Shown: piece after piece, positions 16,853-25,223 of the stretch
How positions within the stretch are numbered: the first letter of the stretch is position 1
Layout of the letters: every line of letters starts with the position of its first letter
From: Akkermansiaceae bacterium
GTDB taxonomy: Bacteria; Verrucomicrobiota; Verrucomicrobiia; Verrucomicrobiales; Akkermansiaceae
DNA: 64,000 nt
NCBI GenBank assembly: GCA_025363295.1
Contig: JANYEC010000007.1
Coordinates: 1 to 64,000 of the forward strand
Direction: 5' to 3'
Notes under the pieces: generated by a model
Told to the model about the DNA's origin: nothing
Database searches by the model: none
The model's input: the letters and a program-made list of their open reading frames with translations, nothing else
Position numbers and translations under genes: made by a program

Positions 16853-18067
16853 ATGCGCCGCGTTCACCCGCTCGACAGGCTTGCCGCCGATGTTTCCTCC
16901 CGCTACGAAATCTACGTGGCCGCCAAATCAAAGACTCCCCCTAAAAACGCCGGTAATTTTTTCGCCGTCGTCGGCAGCGATGAGGGACTTGTCCGCGAAA
17001 AGGCGCTCGTCCTCTACAACCAGCTCACCGGCGGCGTGGACGATGGCTTCACCCACGAGACCATCGACGGCATCGCAGACAACTCCGAGTCCGCCTTCGA
17101 GATCTGCTCCTCCACGGTGCAAGCCCTGCTCACCATCCCGATGTTCGGCGGAGACAAAGTGGTCTGGCTGCGCAACGCAAATTTCCTCGCCGACAACGTC
17201 ACCGGCCGCTCGCAGCGCACTGAAGCCGGCGTCGAAAGTCTCAAGGCCACTCTCGAACGCGGCATCCCTAACGGCGTGAAATTCCTCATGACCGCCCATG
17301 GCGTGGACAAGCGCCGGGGTTTTTGGAAATTTATCGAAAAAGCCGCCGACGTCCAAGTCCACGACCGCATCGATACCAGTCGAGAGGGTTGGCAAGACGG
17401 CGTCGCCTCGTTCGTCACCAAGCGGGCTCGTGAGCTAAACCTCAGTTTTGAGTCGGACGCCATGGCTCTCTTTGTCATGCTTGCCGGTGAGCAGTCCCAA
17501 CAGATCGGCAACGAACTGGAAAAACTCGATCTCTATCTCGGCACGGAACGCCGCGAAGTCACGGAGGACGACGTCCGCGTGCTCGTTCCGCTCAGCCGCG
17601 CCGCCGCGGTTTTTGAAATCGGTAAGGCCATCCAGTTAGGCAACGCCGCCCGCGCCATCCAGCTCATCGACCAACAGCTCGAAGCCGACGAATCCGCCAT
17701 CGGCATCATGCGCGCTTCCATCATCGGTGTTGTTAGAAACCTGTTCATGGCGAAGCTGATCATCGAAAAATTTAAAGTCCCGACCGGCAACTACAACGCC
17801 TTCTCCGGCGGCCTCAACCGCCTCCCAGAATCCGACCGCGCCTGGCTCCCGCAGAAAAAAGACGGCTCCGGCGTCAATGTCTTCCCCATCTTCCTCGCCG
17901 CCGAGAACGCGAAAAACTTCGAGCTCTCCGGTCTGCAACATGTCATGGAAGCGACCTTGAAAGCCGATCAAGCCTTAGTCACCACCAGCCTCGACCATCG
18001 ACTCATTTTGCACCGTTTGATTGTGGAAATCGCGTCTGCTAGAAAAGCTCCGGCGAGGCGGCGGTAG
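16853..18067 (+). CDS. holA: DNA polymerase III delta subunit
   Basis: HolA is the clamp-loader subunit that opens the beta sliding clamp. The 404-aa product has the N-terminal RecA-like fold with the early motif FFAVVGSDEGLVREKA (residues 36-51), then GDKVVWLRNANF, and the helical C-terminal domain with EQSQQIGNELEKLDLYLG and LMAGEQ-like context typical of delta. It is longer than the roughly 340 aa usual in the family, and the first 20 residues look unstructured; a GTG at 16916 may be the true start. The clamp itself (dnaN) is encoded at 31.9 kb. Confidence 0.85.
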   Translation: MRRVHPLDRLAADVSSRYEIYVAAKSKTPPKNAGNFFAVVGSDEGLVREKALVLYNQLTGGVDDGFTHETIDGIADNSESAFEICSSTVQALLTIPMFGGDKVVWLRNANFLADNVTGRSQRTEAGVESLKATLERGIPNGVKFLMTAHGVDKRRGFWKFIEKAADVQVHDRIDTSREGWQDGVASFVTKRARELNLSFESDAMALFVMLAGEQSQQIGNELEKLDLYLGTERREVTEDDVRVLVPLSRAAAVFEIGKAIQLGNAARAIQLIDQQLEADESAIGIMRASIIGVVRNLFMAKLIIEKFKVPTGNYNAFSGGLNRLPESDRAWLPQKKDGSGVNVFPIFLAAENAKNFELSGLQHVMEATLKADQALVTTSLDHRLILHRLIVEIASARKAPARRR

Positions 18068-18127
18068 AAATTACAATGAGCATGTCAACGCATCCGCGCC
18101 TGTCGTCGCAGACTGACACTACAGACA

Positions 18128-19402
18128 TTACCGGTCTTTCACCCGCTCGACGTTTGCTCCGAGCATCAGGAGTTTTTCATCGATATGCTCGTAGCCGCGA
18201 TCAATGTGATAGAGGCGGCTGATTTCGGTGGAGCCTTTCGCAGTGAGCGCGGCTAACACCAGCGCGGCGGAGGCGCGGAGATCGGAGGCCATGACGGGGG
18301 CGGCGGAGAGCTGGGCGACGCCGCGAACAACGGCGGTACCATTGTCCACTTTGACGTCGGCACCCATGCGCTTCAGCTCGGCGCAATGCATAAATCGCTG
18401 TGGGAAAATGGTGTCCTTAATCACGCTGATGCCAGGAGTGGTCACTAACAAGGCGGTCATTTGCGCCTGCATGTCGGTAGGGTAGGCCGGGTAAGGAGCG
18501 GTGCTGATTTCCACGCCTTGGAGGCTGCCCTCGCCGCGGTGCACGGTGCAAATGTCTCCGGCTTCATTGAAATCAACACGATGCCCGGATTGTTCGATGG
18601 CTGCAGTGATCGCTTTCAAGTGCTCGCGGCAAACGCGACGCAGCGTGACTCCTTCACCTGCCAGAGCGGCGGCGCACATGAAGGTGCCAGCCTCGATTCG
18701 GTCTGGAATGACGGTGTGCTCGACGCCATGCAGTTCCTTTACACCCTCGATCACGATGCGGCGGGTGCCGGCTCCGGTGATTTTCGCGCCCATGGAGTTA
18801 AGGAAATTCGCGAGATCGAGCACTTCCGGCTCGGCAGCAGCGGACTCGATGACAGTGATGCCTTCTGCTAGAGTGGCAGCCATCATCACGTTGTCGGTTC
18901 CGAGAACGGTCGGGCCGTGGGTGCCACGCAGGTCGATTTCCGCGCCGCGCAGGCCGTTAGGAGCGGTGAGGGTGATGTTTCCGCCTTCGAATTCGACTTT
19001 CGCCCCGAGTGCTTCGAAGCCGCGCAAGTGCAGATCAATCGGACGATCCCCGATGACGCAGCCGCCGGGAAGGGAGACCACGCAGCGGCCTTTTCTCGCA
19101 AGCAGTGGGCCCATCACGCAGATTGAAGCGCGCATCCGGCGGACTAGTTCGTAGGGCGCTTCTTCAATGATATCCGCACAAGTGATGCGGACGGTGCCGG
19201 ACGAGCGCTCGACGTCAGCACCGAGGGCGCTGAGAATTTGGATCATATAGTTCGTGTCTGAAACGTCCGGCACGCGGCGGATGATGCAGTCATCGCTGGT
19301 GAGCAGGGCGGCGGCGAGAATGGGCAGCGAGGCGTTTTTCGAGCCAGAAACGTTGATGGTGCCGCGCAGAGTTGAGCCGCCGTGAACTACGAGTTTGTCC
19401 AT
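18128..19402 (-). CDS. murA: UDP-N-acetylglucosamine 1-carboxyvinyltransferase
   Basis: MurA adds enolpyruvate from PEP to UDP-GlcNAc, the first committed step of peptidoglycan synthesis. The 424-aa protein begins MDKLVVHGGSTLRGTINVSG, followed by SKNASLPILAAALL. It has the catalytic Cys115 in LPGGCVIGDRPIDLHL, at the same number as in E. coli. Cys rather than Asp implies the fosfomycin-sensitive form. It lies 40 nt after prmC on the same strand, so the two are probably transcribed together. It converges with holA. Confidence 0.96.
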   Translation of the reverse strand: MDKLVVHGGSTLRGTINVSGSKNASLPILAAALLTSDDCIIRRVPDVSDTNYMIQILSALGADVERSSGTVRITCADIIEEAPYELVRRMRASICVMGPLLARKGRCVVSLPGGCVIGDRPIDLHLRGFEALGAKVEFEGGNITLTAPNGLRGAEIDLRGTHGPTVLGTDNVMMAATLAEGITVIESAAAEPEVLDLANFLNSMGAKITGAGTRRIVIEGVKELHGVEHTVIPDRIEAGTFMCAAALAGEGVTLRRVCREHLKAITAAIEQSGHRVDFNEAGDICTVHRGEGSLQGVEISTAPYPAYPTDMQAQMTALLVTTPGISVIKDTIFPQRFMHCAELKRMGADVKVDNGTAVVRGVAQLSAAPVMASDLRASAALVLAALTAKGSTEISRLYHIDRGYEHIDEKLLMLGANVERVKDR

Positions 19403-19442
19403 GAGGAATTTGAAATTTGAGATCTGAGATTTGAAATTGGCG

Positions 19443-20279
19443 TCATGGACGCCGGGCGAAGGGGAAGCGGGGGATTCCAGAGAGATCGGTTTTTACTTCA
19501 ATGTCTGCGAAGGCGGTAGTTTTGAGAATTTCGACGACTTGTGAAGCCTGATCATGGCCAATTTCCAAAACCAGCCAGCCGCCGGGTTTCAAGTGTCTGA
19601 ATGTCTCTGGAATGAAGCGCCGGATGAGGTCCAATCCGTCGTGGCCGGAAAAAAGCGCGAGTGCCGGATCGTGGCTGACCTCGCGGGAAATCGTCGATCG
19701 CTCGGAATCCGGGACGTAAGGGAGATTCGCGACGATGCCATCGAATGTGCCGCTGACGGCGGAAAATAGATCACTGTGGAGGAAAGCGGCGTTTTTCACC
19801 TCAAGAGCTGTCGCATTTTCTTCGGCGAGAGAGAGAGCGTCCGGGGAAACATCCGCGAGTGTGACTTGCCAGCCGGGCCGTTCGCTGGCGAGTGTGAGAC
19901 CGAGCACGCCCGAGCCGCAACCCATATCGAGGATTTGGGAATCCGGGGGCAGATCCCATTTTAAGATCCATTCGGCAAGTTCTTCGGTCTCCGGGCGCGG
20001 GATTAGGGCACGTACATCGGTTTTAAATTCGTATTTATGGAAATAAACCGTGCCGAGCAAATATTGGAGCGGAATGCCCTCGCCGCGTCTTTTCAGAGTT
20101 TCGCGCAGCGGCACCAAGTCGGATTCCTCGATGAGATGGTCGAAACGGAGATAAAGGTCCATCCGCGTGCAGCTCAGTTGGCGGGCGACGAGCATCTGCA
20201 TGTTTCGCCGGGCGTCTTCGATTCCGCGTTTTTCGAGATAGCGTGTGCCGCCATCGATAGTTTCCAGAACCGTGCTCAT
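19443..20279 (-). CDS. prmC: Release-factor glutamine N5-methyltransferase PrmC
   Basis: PrmC methylates the GGQ glutamine of peptide release factors. The start is the ATG at 20279 (278 aa, MSTVLETIDGG). The N-terminal helical domain spans residues 1-75, with GIPLQYLLGTVYFHKYEF and PRPETEELAEW marking the family. The SAM loop is DMGCGSGVLGLTLA at 118-131. The substrate motif reads NLPY at 185-188 instead of the canonical NPPY. The Leu in place of Pro is unusual, though I believe relatives in this lineage share it. It stands upstream of murA in the same direction. Confidence 0.9.
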   Translation of the reverse strand: MSTVLETIDGGTRYLEKRGIEDARRNMQMLVARQLSCTRMDLYLRFDHLIEESDLVPLRETLKRRGEGIPLQYLLGTVYFHKYEFKTDVRALIPRPETEELAEWILKWDLPPDSQILDMGCGSGVLGLTLASERPGWQVTLADVSPDALSLAEENATALEVKNAAFLHSDLFSAVSGTFDGIVANLPYVPDSERSTISREVSHDPALALFSGHDGLDLIRRFIPETFRHLKPGGWLVLEIGHDQASQVVEILKTTAFADIEVKTDLSGIPRFPFARRP

Positions 20280-20501
20280 TCGTAAAGACGGCCGGAGATT
20301 GCGTGGGTGATGCAAAATTACAAAAGAAAACTGAGATGATGGGTGACTCGGGAAAATAGCGGGGGCGGACCGCCGAGGTGCACGAAACACATTTTTTGAG
20401 AAAAATACAATATGAGTAAAAAAATCTTGCGCAGGGGGATGGGCCGTGGTGTTCTCCCCGCCCGCCCAACTGGGTGGATTCATTCATTTCCCATTACGGC
20501 C

Positions 20502-20813
20502 ATGGCCTACGCAGTGATCAAAACCGGCGGTAAACAATACCGCATCCAAGAAGGCGACAAATTCGATGTCGAGAAGCTCGACCTTGATGTCGATTCCACA
20601 ATCACGTTTGACGCGCTGATCGTCGGTGAAGGCGACTCCGTGAAAATCGGTGCTCCTCTTGTCGAAGGTGCTTCCGTGACTGCCAAGGTCATCAACCAAT
20701 ATCGCGGACCCAAGGGCGTTGCCTTCAAGTTCAAGCGCCGCAAGGGCTTTCACAAAACGATCGGCTTTCGCCGTGCTCTAACCACGCTCGAGATCACCTC
20801 GATCGCTGGCTGA
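20502..20813 (+). CDS. rplU: 50S ribosomal protein L21
   Basis: The 103-aa protein begins [20 protein letters not shown] and contains [18 protein letters not shown], both diagnostic of bacterial L21, a 23S rRNA-binding protein of the large subunit. The frame is open for 30 codons upstream, but the ATG at 20502 matches the family start. rpmA follows after 25 nt, the conserved L21-L27 pair. Confidence 0.97.
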   Translation: MAYAVIKTGGKQYRIQEGDKFDVEKLDLDVDSTITFDALIVGEGDSVKIGAPLVEGASVTAKVINQYRGPKGVAFKFKRRKGFHKTIGFRRALTTLEITSIAG

Positions 20814-20838
20814 TTCAACCCCTCACTCACCTACTTCC

Positions 20839-21102
20839 ATGGCCCATAAAAAAGGACAAGGCTCCGTCAAGAACGGTCGCGACTCACGCAGCAAGCGCCT
20901 CGGCGTGAAAAAATTCGGCAGCCAAGCTGTCATTGCGGGTAACATCATCATCCGCCAGCGCGGCACGAAAGTGCATCCCGGCCTTGGCGTCGGAATCGGC
21001 AAAGATCACACGCTTTTCGCTCTCGTGGATGGCCGCGTATTCTTCGACAAAGACGGTCGCCGCGTGAATGTGGTGGTTCCTGCCGCCGTCGCAGCAAACT
21101 GA
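20839..21102 (+). CDS. rpmA: 50S ribosomal protein L27
   Basis: The 87-aa protein starts [16 protein letters not shown] and has [21 protein letters not shown] split by nothing unusual, then [22 protein letters not shown]27 reaches toward the peptidyl-transferase centre with its N-terminus. No cleavable N-terminal extension like that of Firmicutes is present. A strong intrinsic terminator follows 20 nt after the stop. Confidence 0.97.
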   Translation: MAHKKGQGSVKNGRDSRSKRLGVKKFGSQAVIAGNIIIRQRGTKVHPGLGVGIGKDHTLFALVDGRVFFDKDGRRVNVVVPAAVAAN

Positions 21103-21121
21103 TCCGCGCATCATTATTTTT

Positions 21122-21156
21122 AAAAGGCTGCTTCCGATTTGGAGGCAGCCTTTTTT
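21122..21156 (+). terminator. Rho-independent terminator after rplU-rpmA
   Basis: A 13-bp stem with one G-T wobble, AAAGGCTGCTTCC pairing with GGAGGCAGCCTTT, encloses a GATTT loop and runs into six T residues. Confidence 0.92.
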
Positions 21157-21215
21157 ATGTCATGAAATATAGCGGCGTGTCTGTGGCCGCCGCTGCCTTT
21201 AGAGCGATCTACACT

Positions 21216-22154
21216 ATGGGACGCGCACTTCATTTTCTCCTATTAGCGCTCGGTGTGGCGTGCCTATCCGACTGCCAGCGCAGTCGGACCATGGCCTTAC
21301 CGAAATCAGTGCCCATGAGGCCAGATGGGGCATTAGAACTGCGGCTGATAAGTTTCAACGTGCGCTATGAAAACGATGGAGACACTGGTTCTCGGGCCTG
21401 GCGACAGCGGGTGTTAGGTTCGGTGCATCTGTTACGTGCGCGGAGCCCCGACGTTATTGGTGTGCAGGAAGCCTTGCATGGACAAGCGGCTGATTTGTGG
21501 GCATCGCTCCCGGAATATGAGTTTTTTGGTGTGGGCCGTGATGATGGAAAAAGGGCGGGAGAATATTCCGGATTATTCTATCAACGCGATCGCTTCGAAG
21601 CGGATGCTGCTGACTGTGGGACATTCTGGCTTTCTGATACGCCGGAAGTTGTGGCTTCAAAAACTTGGGGGAATGAGATTCCGCGCGTGGCGGTTTGGCT
21701 GCATTTGTTAGATCGTTCGACCGGGCGCGGGTTTTATGTATTCAACACGCACTGGGACCACAAGAACCAGGCATCACGCGAAAAAGCGGCCATCCTGATT
21801 GCTGATAGAATCGATGCCCGGAAACATGCTGATCAGCCGGTGATTCTGCTAGGTGACTTCAATTCAAACGAGTCGAACGCCGGAATGGCCTATCTAGTTG
21901 GCAAGCGAACGCGCCTGGCGGGAAGTGAGAGGATGTGGCAAAATGGGCTGCTAGATACATTTCAGGCCTTGCATCCGGGTGAGAAAAACTGCCGGACACT
22001 GCACTTCTGGACGGGTAGTACCGAGGGCAATCTGAAGATAGATCATATCTTGGTGAGCAAGGGTGCGAGAATTGCGGACGCAGAAATCCTCTCGGGAGAT
22101 CGACCGATGGTTTCCGACCACTTCCCTGTTATCTCGCGGGTGGTTTTCCCCTAA
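21216..22154 (+). CDS. Exported endonuclease/exonuclease/phosphatase-family protein
   Basis: I start at the ATG at 21216 (312 aa) because it gives a clean lipoprotein leader: MGRALHFLLLALGVACLSDC with Cys20. The mature domain has the EEP-fold metal and catalytic motifs: ISFNVRYEN, GVQEAL, NTHWDHKNQASR, LLGDFNSNE and, near the end, SDHFPVI. The family hydrolyses phosphodiesters or phosphomonoesters (DNase I, sphingomyelinase, inositol phosphatases). A periplasmic or surface lipoprotein of this type likely acts on extracellular nucleic acid or lipid head groups. It begins shortly after the rpmA terminator and has no obvious partner gene. Confidence 0.82.
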   Translation: MGRALHFLLLALGVACLSDCQRSRTMALPKSVPMRPDGALELRLISFNVRYENDGDTGSRAWRQRVLGSVHLLRARSPDVIGVQEALHGQAADLWASLPEYEFFGVGRDDGKRAGEYSGLFYQRDRFEADAADCGTFWLSDTPEVVASKTWGNEIPRVAVWLHLLDRSTGRGFYVFNTHWDHKNQASREKAAILIADRIDARKHADQPVILLGDFNSNESNAGMAYLVGKRTRLAGSERMWQNGLLDTFQALHPGEKNCRTLHFWTGSTEGNLKIDHILVSKGARIADAEILSGDRPMVSDHFPVISRVVFP

Positions 22155-22195
22155 AAATAACACAGAGAGGTTCCTGTCACCGCCAAACGAATGTC

Positions 22196-22522
22196 TTAGA
22201 GTACGCCTTGCTCGCGAAGTTCTTTATCCACACCGTCGTAGTCTGAGGATACGATTCCTGCATCGCGGATGCGTTGGATGTTCCGGCGAACACCAAATTT
22301 GCTGCGTGGACCGGTCACCAAGCCAGTCACTCCGCCGACTACGAATGGCAGCAACGCAGCGATTCCCAGAGCGCCCAGCGCAATTCCGACGCCACGGCGA
22401 GCACCTCGGTGCATCAAATCTCCCAATAGCAGACCCGCCGCCGCGCCGAGCAATGCGGGTGCGGTGAGAGCGCTGTTTTCAATCCACGCGGGGGTCGCCA
22501 ATTCGGAATACTCATCTGCCAT
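22196..22522 (-). CDS. Small membrane protein of unknown function
   Basis: A 108-aa product with two hydrophobic glycine/alanine-rich helices (about residues 18-40 and 45-72: APALLGAAAGLLLGDLMH, VGIALGALGIAALLPFVVGG) and a charged C-terminal tail (RRNIQRIRDAGIVSSDYDG). I do not recognise a family. Codon use resembles the neighbours. It converges on the nuclease-like gene and is divergent from manC. Confidence 0.6.
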   Translation of the reverse strand: MADEYSELATPAWIENSALTAPALLGAAAGLLLGDLMHRGARRGVGIALGALGIAALLPFVVGGVTGLVTGPRSKFGVRRNIQRIRDAGIVSSDYDGVDKELREQGVL

Positions 22523-22626
22523 GCCTTTTGATTACTCTTTTCCGGGACTAACCACAACCTTGGAAAAGGAAAATGTTACAGATTCCCGCTTTTCCAACTC
22601 GCTCGATTAAGACAAGCTTCCGACAT

Positions 22627-23709
22627 ATGCCCGCTATTGAAAACATCTACGCACTGATTCTTGCTGGTGGCTCTGGGACCCGATTTTGGCCCCTAAGCCG
22701 CAATGCGCGCCCGAAGCAGTTACTGGACCTTTTCGGAGACGGAACCCTTCTGGAGCAAACGATTAGACGACTCGAAGGCCTTGTTCCTTTGGAAAATATT
22801 CTCATCCTCACCAACGCCCAACAGATTCAGGGAGTGCGTGAAATCGCGACCATGCTGCCGCCGGAAAACATTTTCTCCGAGCCAGCAAAACGCGATACCG
22901 CGCCCGCGGTCGCCCTTGGCATCGGTCTGATCGCTGCTCGCAATCCCGATGCGCTCATGATGGTGCTGCCCGCCGATCAGCTCATCCAAGACACCGTCGC
23001 TTACCACTCCGTGATGCGCGATGCGCTCGCCGCCGCCCTGAAATCTAACGGACTAGTCACCATTGGCATTAAACCGACGTGGCCGTGCCCATCATACGGA
23101 TACATCGAACGCGGCGGACGTGCTAACATTCCAGGCCTCCAGTGCGAACACTCACCCGTGGAAGTGACTCGCTTTCGGGAAAAACCCAATCCCGAGCTCG
23201 CTGAGAAATTTCTCGCACAGGGAAATTTCTCATGGAACGCGGGCATGTTTGTGTGGTCGCTCCCCACCGTGATCAAGCAGCTCACCAGCCATGCGCCGCA
23301 GCTTTCGAATTTCATCTCAGAACTGCGCAGATCCAATGACATCCCGGCCACCGTGGCCGCGCAATTTCCCAAGCTCACCCCGATCTCGATCGATTACGCG
23401 CTCATGGAAAAGGCCGACCGCGTCCTTAACATCGAGGCCACCTTTGATTGGGACGACGTCGGTTCGTGGATCTCCGTTGCGAAATACCTCGATCAAACCG
23501 GCAATGACAACCGCTCTAACGAACCAATCACTGAAATCGGTTCAGAAAAAAATATCGTGTTCAACGCTCGTCCTGGTTCACGCATCACCTTGTTAGGCGT
23601 GCATGATCTCATTATCGTCCAGACGGAAGATGCCATCCTCATCGCCAACCGACACCAAGCAGATGCGATTAAAAAACTCTCCGCCGTCCTACCACCGGCA
23701 CTCCTTTAA
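22627..23709 (+). CDS. manC: Mannose-1-phosphate guanylyltransferase
   Basis: The enzyme makes GDP-mannose from mannose-1-phosphate and GTP for surface polysaccharides. The start ATG at 22627 gives MPAIENIYALILAGGSGTRF; the nucleotide loop GGSGTRFWPLSR and PKQLL, then FREKPNP and the EKADRV-W-DVGSW region, are all present. At 360 aa it is the monofunctional form, without the C-terminal isomerase domain of ManC/AlgA bifunctional enzymes. ruvX and truA follow on the same strand, each preceded by hairpin repeats. Confidence 0.92.
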   Translation: MPAIENIYALILAGGSGTRFWPLSRNARPKQLLDLFGDGTLLEQTIRRLEGLVPLENILILTNAQQIQGVREIATMLPPENIFSEPAKRDTAPAVALGIGLIAARNPDALMMVLPADQLIQDTVAYHSVMRDALAAALKSNGLVTIGIKPTWPCPSYGYIERGGRANIPGLQCEHSPVEVTRFREKPNPELAEKFLAQGNFSWNAGMFVWSLPTVIKQLTSHAPQLSNFISELRRSNDIPATVAAQFPKLTPISIDYALMEKADRVLNIEATFDWDDVGSWISVAKYLDQTGNDNRSNEPITEIGSEKNIVFNARPGSRITLLGVHDLIIVQTEDAILIANRHQADAIKKLSAVLPPALL

Positions 23710-23832
23710 AGTTGATGCTTGAGAGCTGATAGTTGATAGAAAAATTAAAATCGTACAAAACGGACCGTGGGATTCATCCCGGCCTTCATTCATTCATCCT
23801 CTTCCAATCTAACCATCAACTCTCAACCCACA
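23710..23832. repeat. GTTGAT-type imperfect hairpin upstream of ruvX
   Basis: A left arm at about 23712-23740 (GTTGATGCTTGAGAG, then CTGATAGTTGATAG) is inversely repeated at about 23804-23832 with roughly three quarters identity. A similar pair stands on the other side of ruvX. The right arm overlaps the N-terminal codons of ruvX. Confidence 0.5.
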
Positions 23833-24249
23833 ACCTCCCTACACCCCGCGCTCGGCATCGATCATGGCGACGCCCGCATTGGAATCGCGGCGACCGATGA
23901 CTTCGGCATCCTCGCGCACCCCGTCGAGACCATCGATCAAAGCAAGGGAAACCCCATCGAGCGCATCGCACGTCTTGTGGAACTTCGCAAAATCCAAACC
24001 CTCGTGCTCGGCCTGCCCATTCGCATGGATGGCAGCGAAGGAACCTCTGCTGCCAAAGTGCGCGCGTTCGCCGATCTCCTGCGCGAGCGGGTTCCGACGA
24101 TCCCGCTGATCTTTGTGGATGAAACACTCACAACCTCCAGCGCCGCCGCAAAACTCCGCGAAGCCGGTCGCAATGCGAAACAGCAAAAAGCCATCATCGA
24201 CCAAGCTGCCGCTGTGGAAATTCTCAATATCTGGATGGGGGAGGGTTGA
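23767..24249 (+). CDS. ruvX: Putative pre-16S rRNA nuclease / Holliday resolvase-like RuvX (YqgF)
   Basis: YqgF-family proteins have an RNase H fold and mature 16S rRNA ends. The core runs from GIDHGDARIGIAATDDFG through LVLGLPIRMDGSEG to IFVDETLTTSSAAAKL and a terminal DQAAAVEIL; these carry the acidic catalytic residues. The start is uncertain. The only candidate I find is a GTG at 23767, which adds about 28 residues with no homology, partly encoded by an inverted repeat. The repeat may have replaced the native start region. Confidence 0.82.
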   Translation: MGFIPAFIHSSSSNLTINSQPTTSLHPALGIDHGDARIGIAATDDFGILAHPVETIDQSKGNPIERIARLVELRKIQTLVLGLPIRMDGSEGTSAAKVRAFADLLRERVPTIPLIFVDETLTTSSAAAKLREAGRNAKQQKAIIDQAAAVEILNIWMGEG

Positions 24250-24331
24250 TAGTCGATAGTTGTTCGCGAAGAATAAATGCTCACCTCTTGATCTTTCAAT
24301 CAACTATCAACTTTGAACCATCAACATCTTC
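24243..24331. repeat. GTTGAT-type imperfect hairpin between ruvX and truA
   Basis: GTTGATAGTCGATAGTTG at about 24245-24262 is mirrored by TCAACTATCAACTTTGAACC and CATCAAC at about 24299-24326. It is the same family as the repeat upstream of ruvX, so ruvX is framed by two copies. Confidence 0.5.
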
Positions 24332-25090
24332 ATGCGCCTCAAACTAACAACCGCCTACGATGGTCGCCCCTATAACGGATGGCAAAAGCAGGTTGGCGGG
24401 AACACCGTGCAGGACATCCTCGAAGTGGCGATCGCGGAGGTCGCAAAACAGCCAATTCGACTTCACGGCTCCGGGCGGACGGACACCGGAGTGCATGCGC
24501 TCGCGCAGATCGCCCATTTCGACGCGCCGCCGGAACTCACCATGAATCCCTTTAACTGGGTGCCTGCGCTCAATTGTAAACTTCCCGCCACCATCCGTGT
24601 GATGGCTTGCGAGGAAGTGCCGGCGGATTTCCATAGTCGCTTTTCTGCTAGCGGAAAAATCTATCATTTCGATCTCTGCACTGATCCTATCTTGCCGCCG
24701 CTCAAGGCAGGGCTCGCATGGCACATTCCGCGCCAGCTCGATGCAGATGTTCTTTGGGACGCTCTCGCACTTTTTATTGGCCGCCATGACTTTCACGCTT
24801 TCGCCGCCTATCGAGGTAATGAGACGCCGGAAATCGACTGGTATCGCACGATTGAATCCGTGGAACTCACGACTCTCCAAGACGGCTATCAGATCAGCTA
24901 CAAAGGCGATGGTTTCCTCTATAAAATGGTCCGTCTCCTCACTGGTGGCGCCGTCCATGCCGCACAAGGTCGAATCCGGTTAGATGACTTCGCCGCCCTG
25001 CTCGATCAAGCTCCGGGGCTTCCGTTAGGAAAATCTCCGCTCTGTGCTCCCGCAGATGGGCTCTTTCTCAAGGAAGTCATTTATCCGTGA
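24332..25090 (+). CDS. truA: tRNA pseudouridine(38-40) synthase
   Basis: TruA isomerises uridines 38-40 of the tRNA anticodon arm. The 252-aa protein has the catalytic Asp51 in HGSGRTDTGVHALAQ, plus YDGRPYNGWQKQ at the N-terminus and FLYKMVRLLTGG near 205, all standard. The length is typical. It lies 82 nt after ruvX, separated by a hairpin repeat. Confidence 0.95.
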   Translation: MRLKLTTAYDGRPYNGWQKQVGGNTVQDILEVAIAEVAKQPIRLHGSGRTDTGVHALAQIAHFDAPPELTMNPFNWVPALNCKLPATIRVMACEEVPADFHSRFSASGKIYHFDLCTDPILPPLKAGLAWHIPRQLDADVLWDALALFIGRHDFHAFAAYRGNETPEIDWYRTIESVELTTLQDGYQISYKGDGFLYKMVRLLTGGAVHAAQGRIRLDDFAALLDQAPGLPLGKSPLCAPADGLFLKEVIYP

Positions 25091-25223
25091 TTTCCTCGGT
25101 GTTGGCTACCTCTGCGAATTTTGTATTCGTTCTTATGTGACGAAATCGCCACAAACGGGGACCTGTTTGCAATGCTTGGATAATGTTTTATGGAGTTGAA
25201 ATTTATAAAGATTTCACCCCCTG

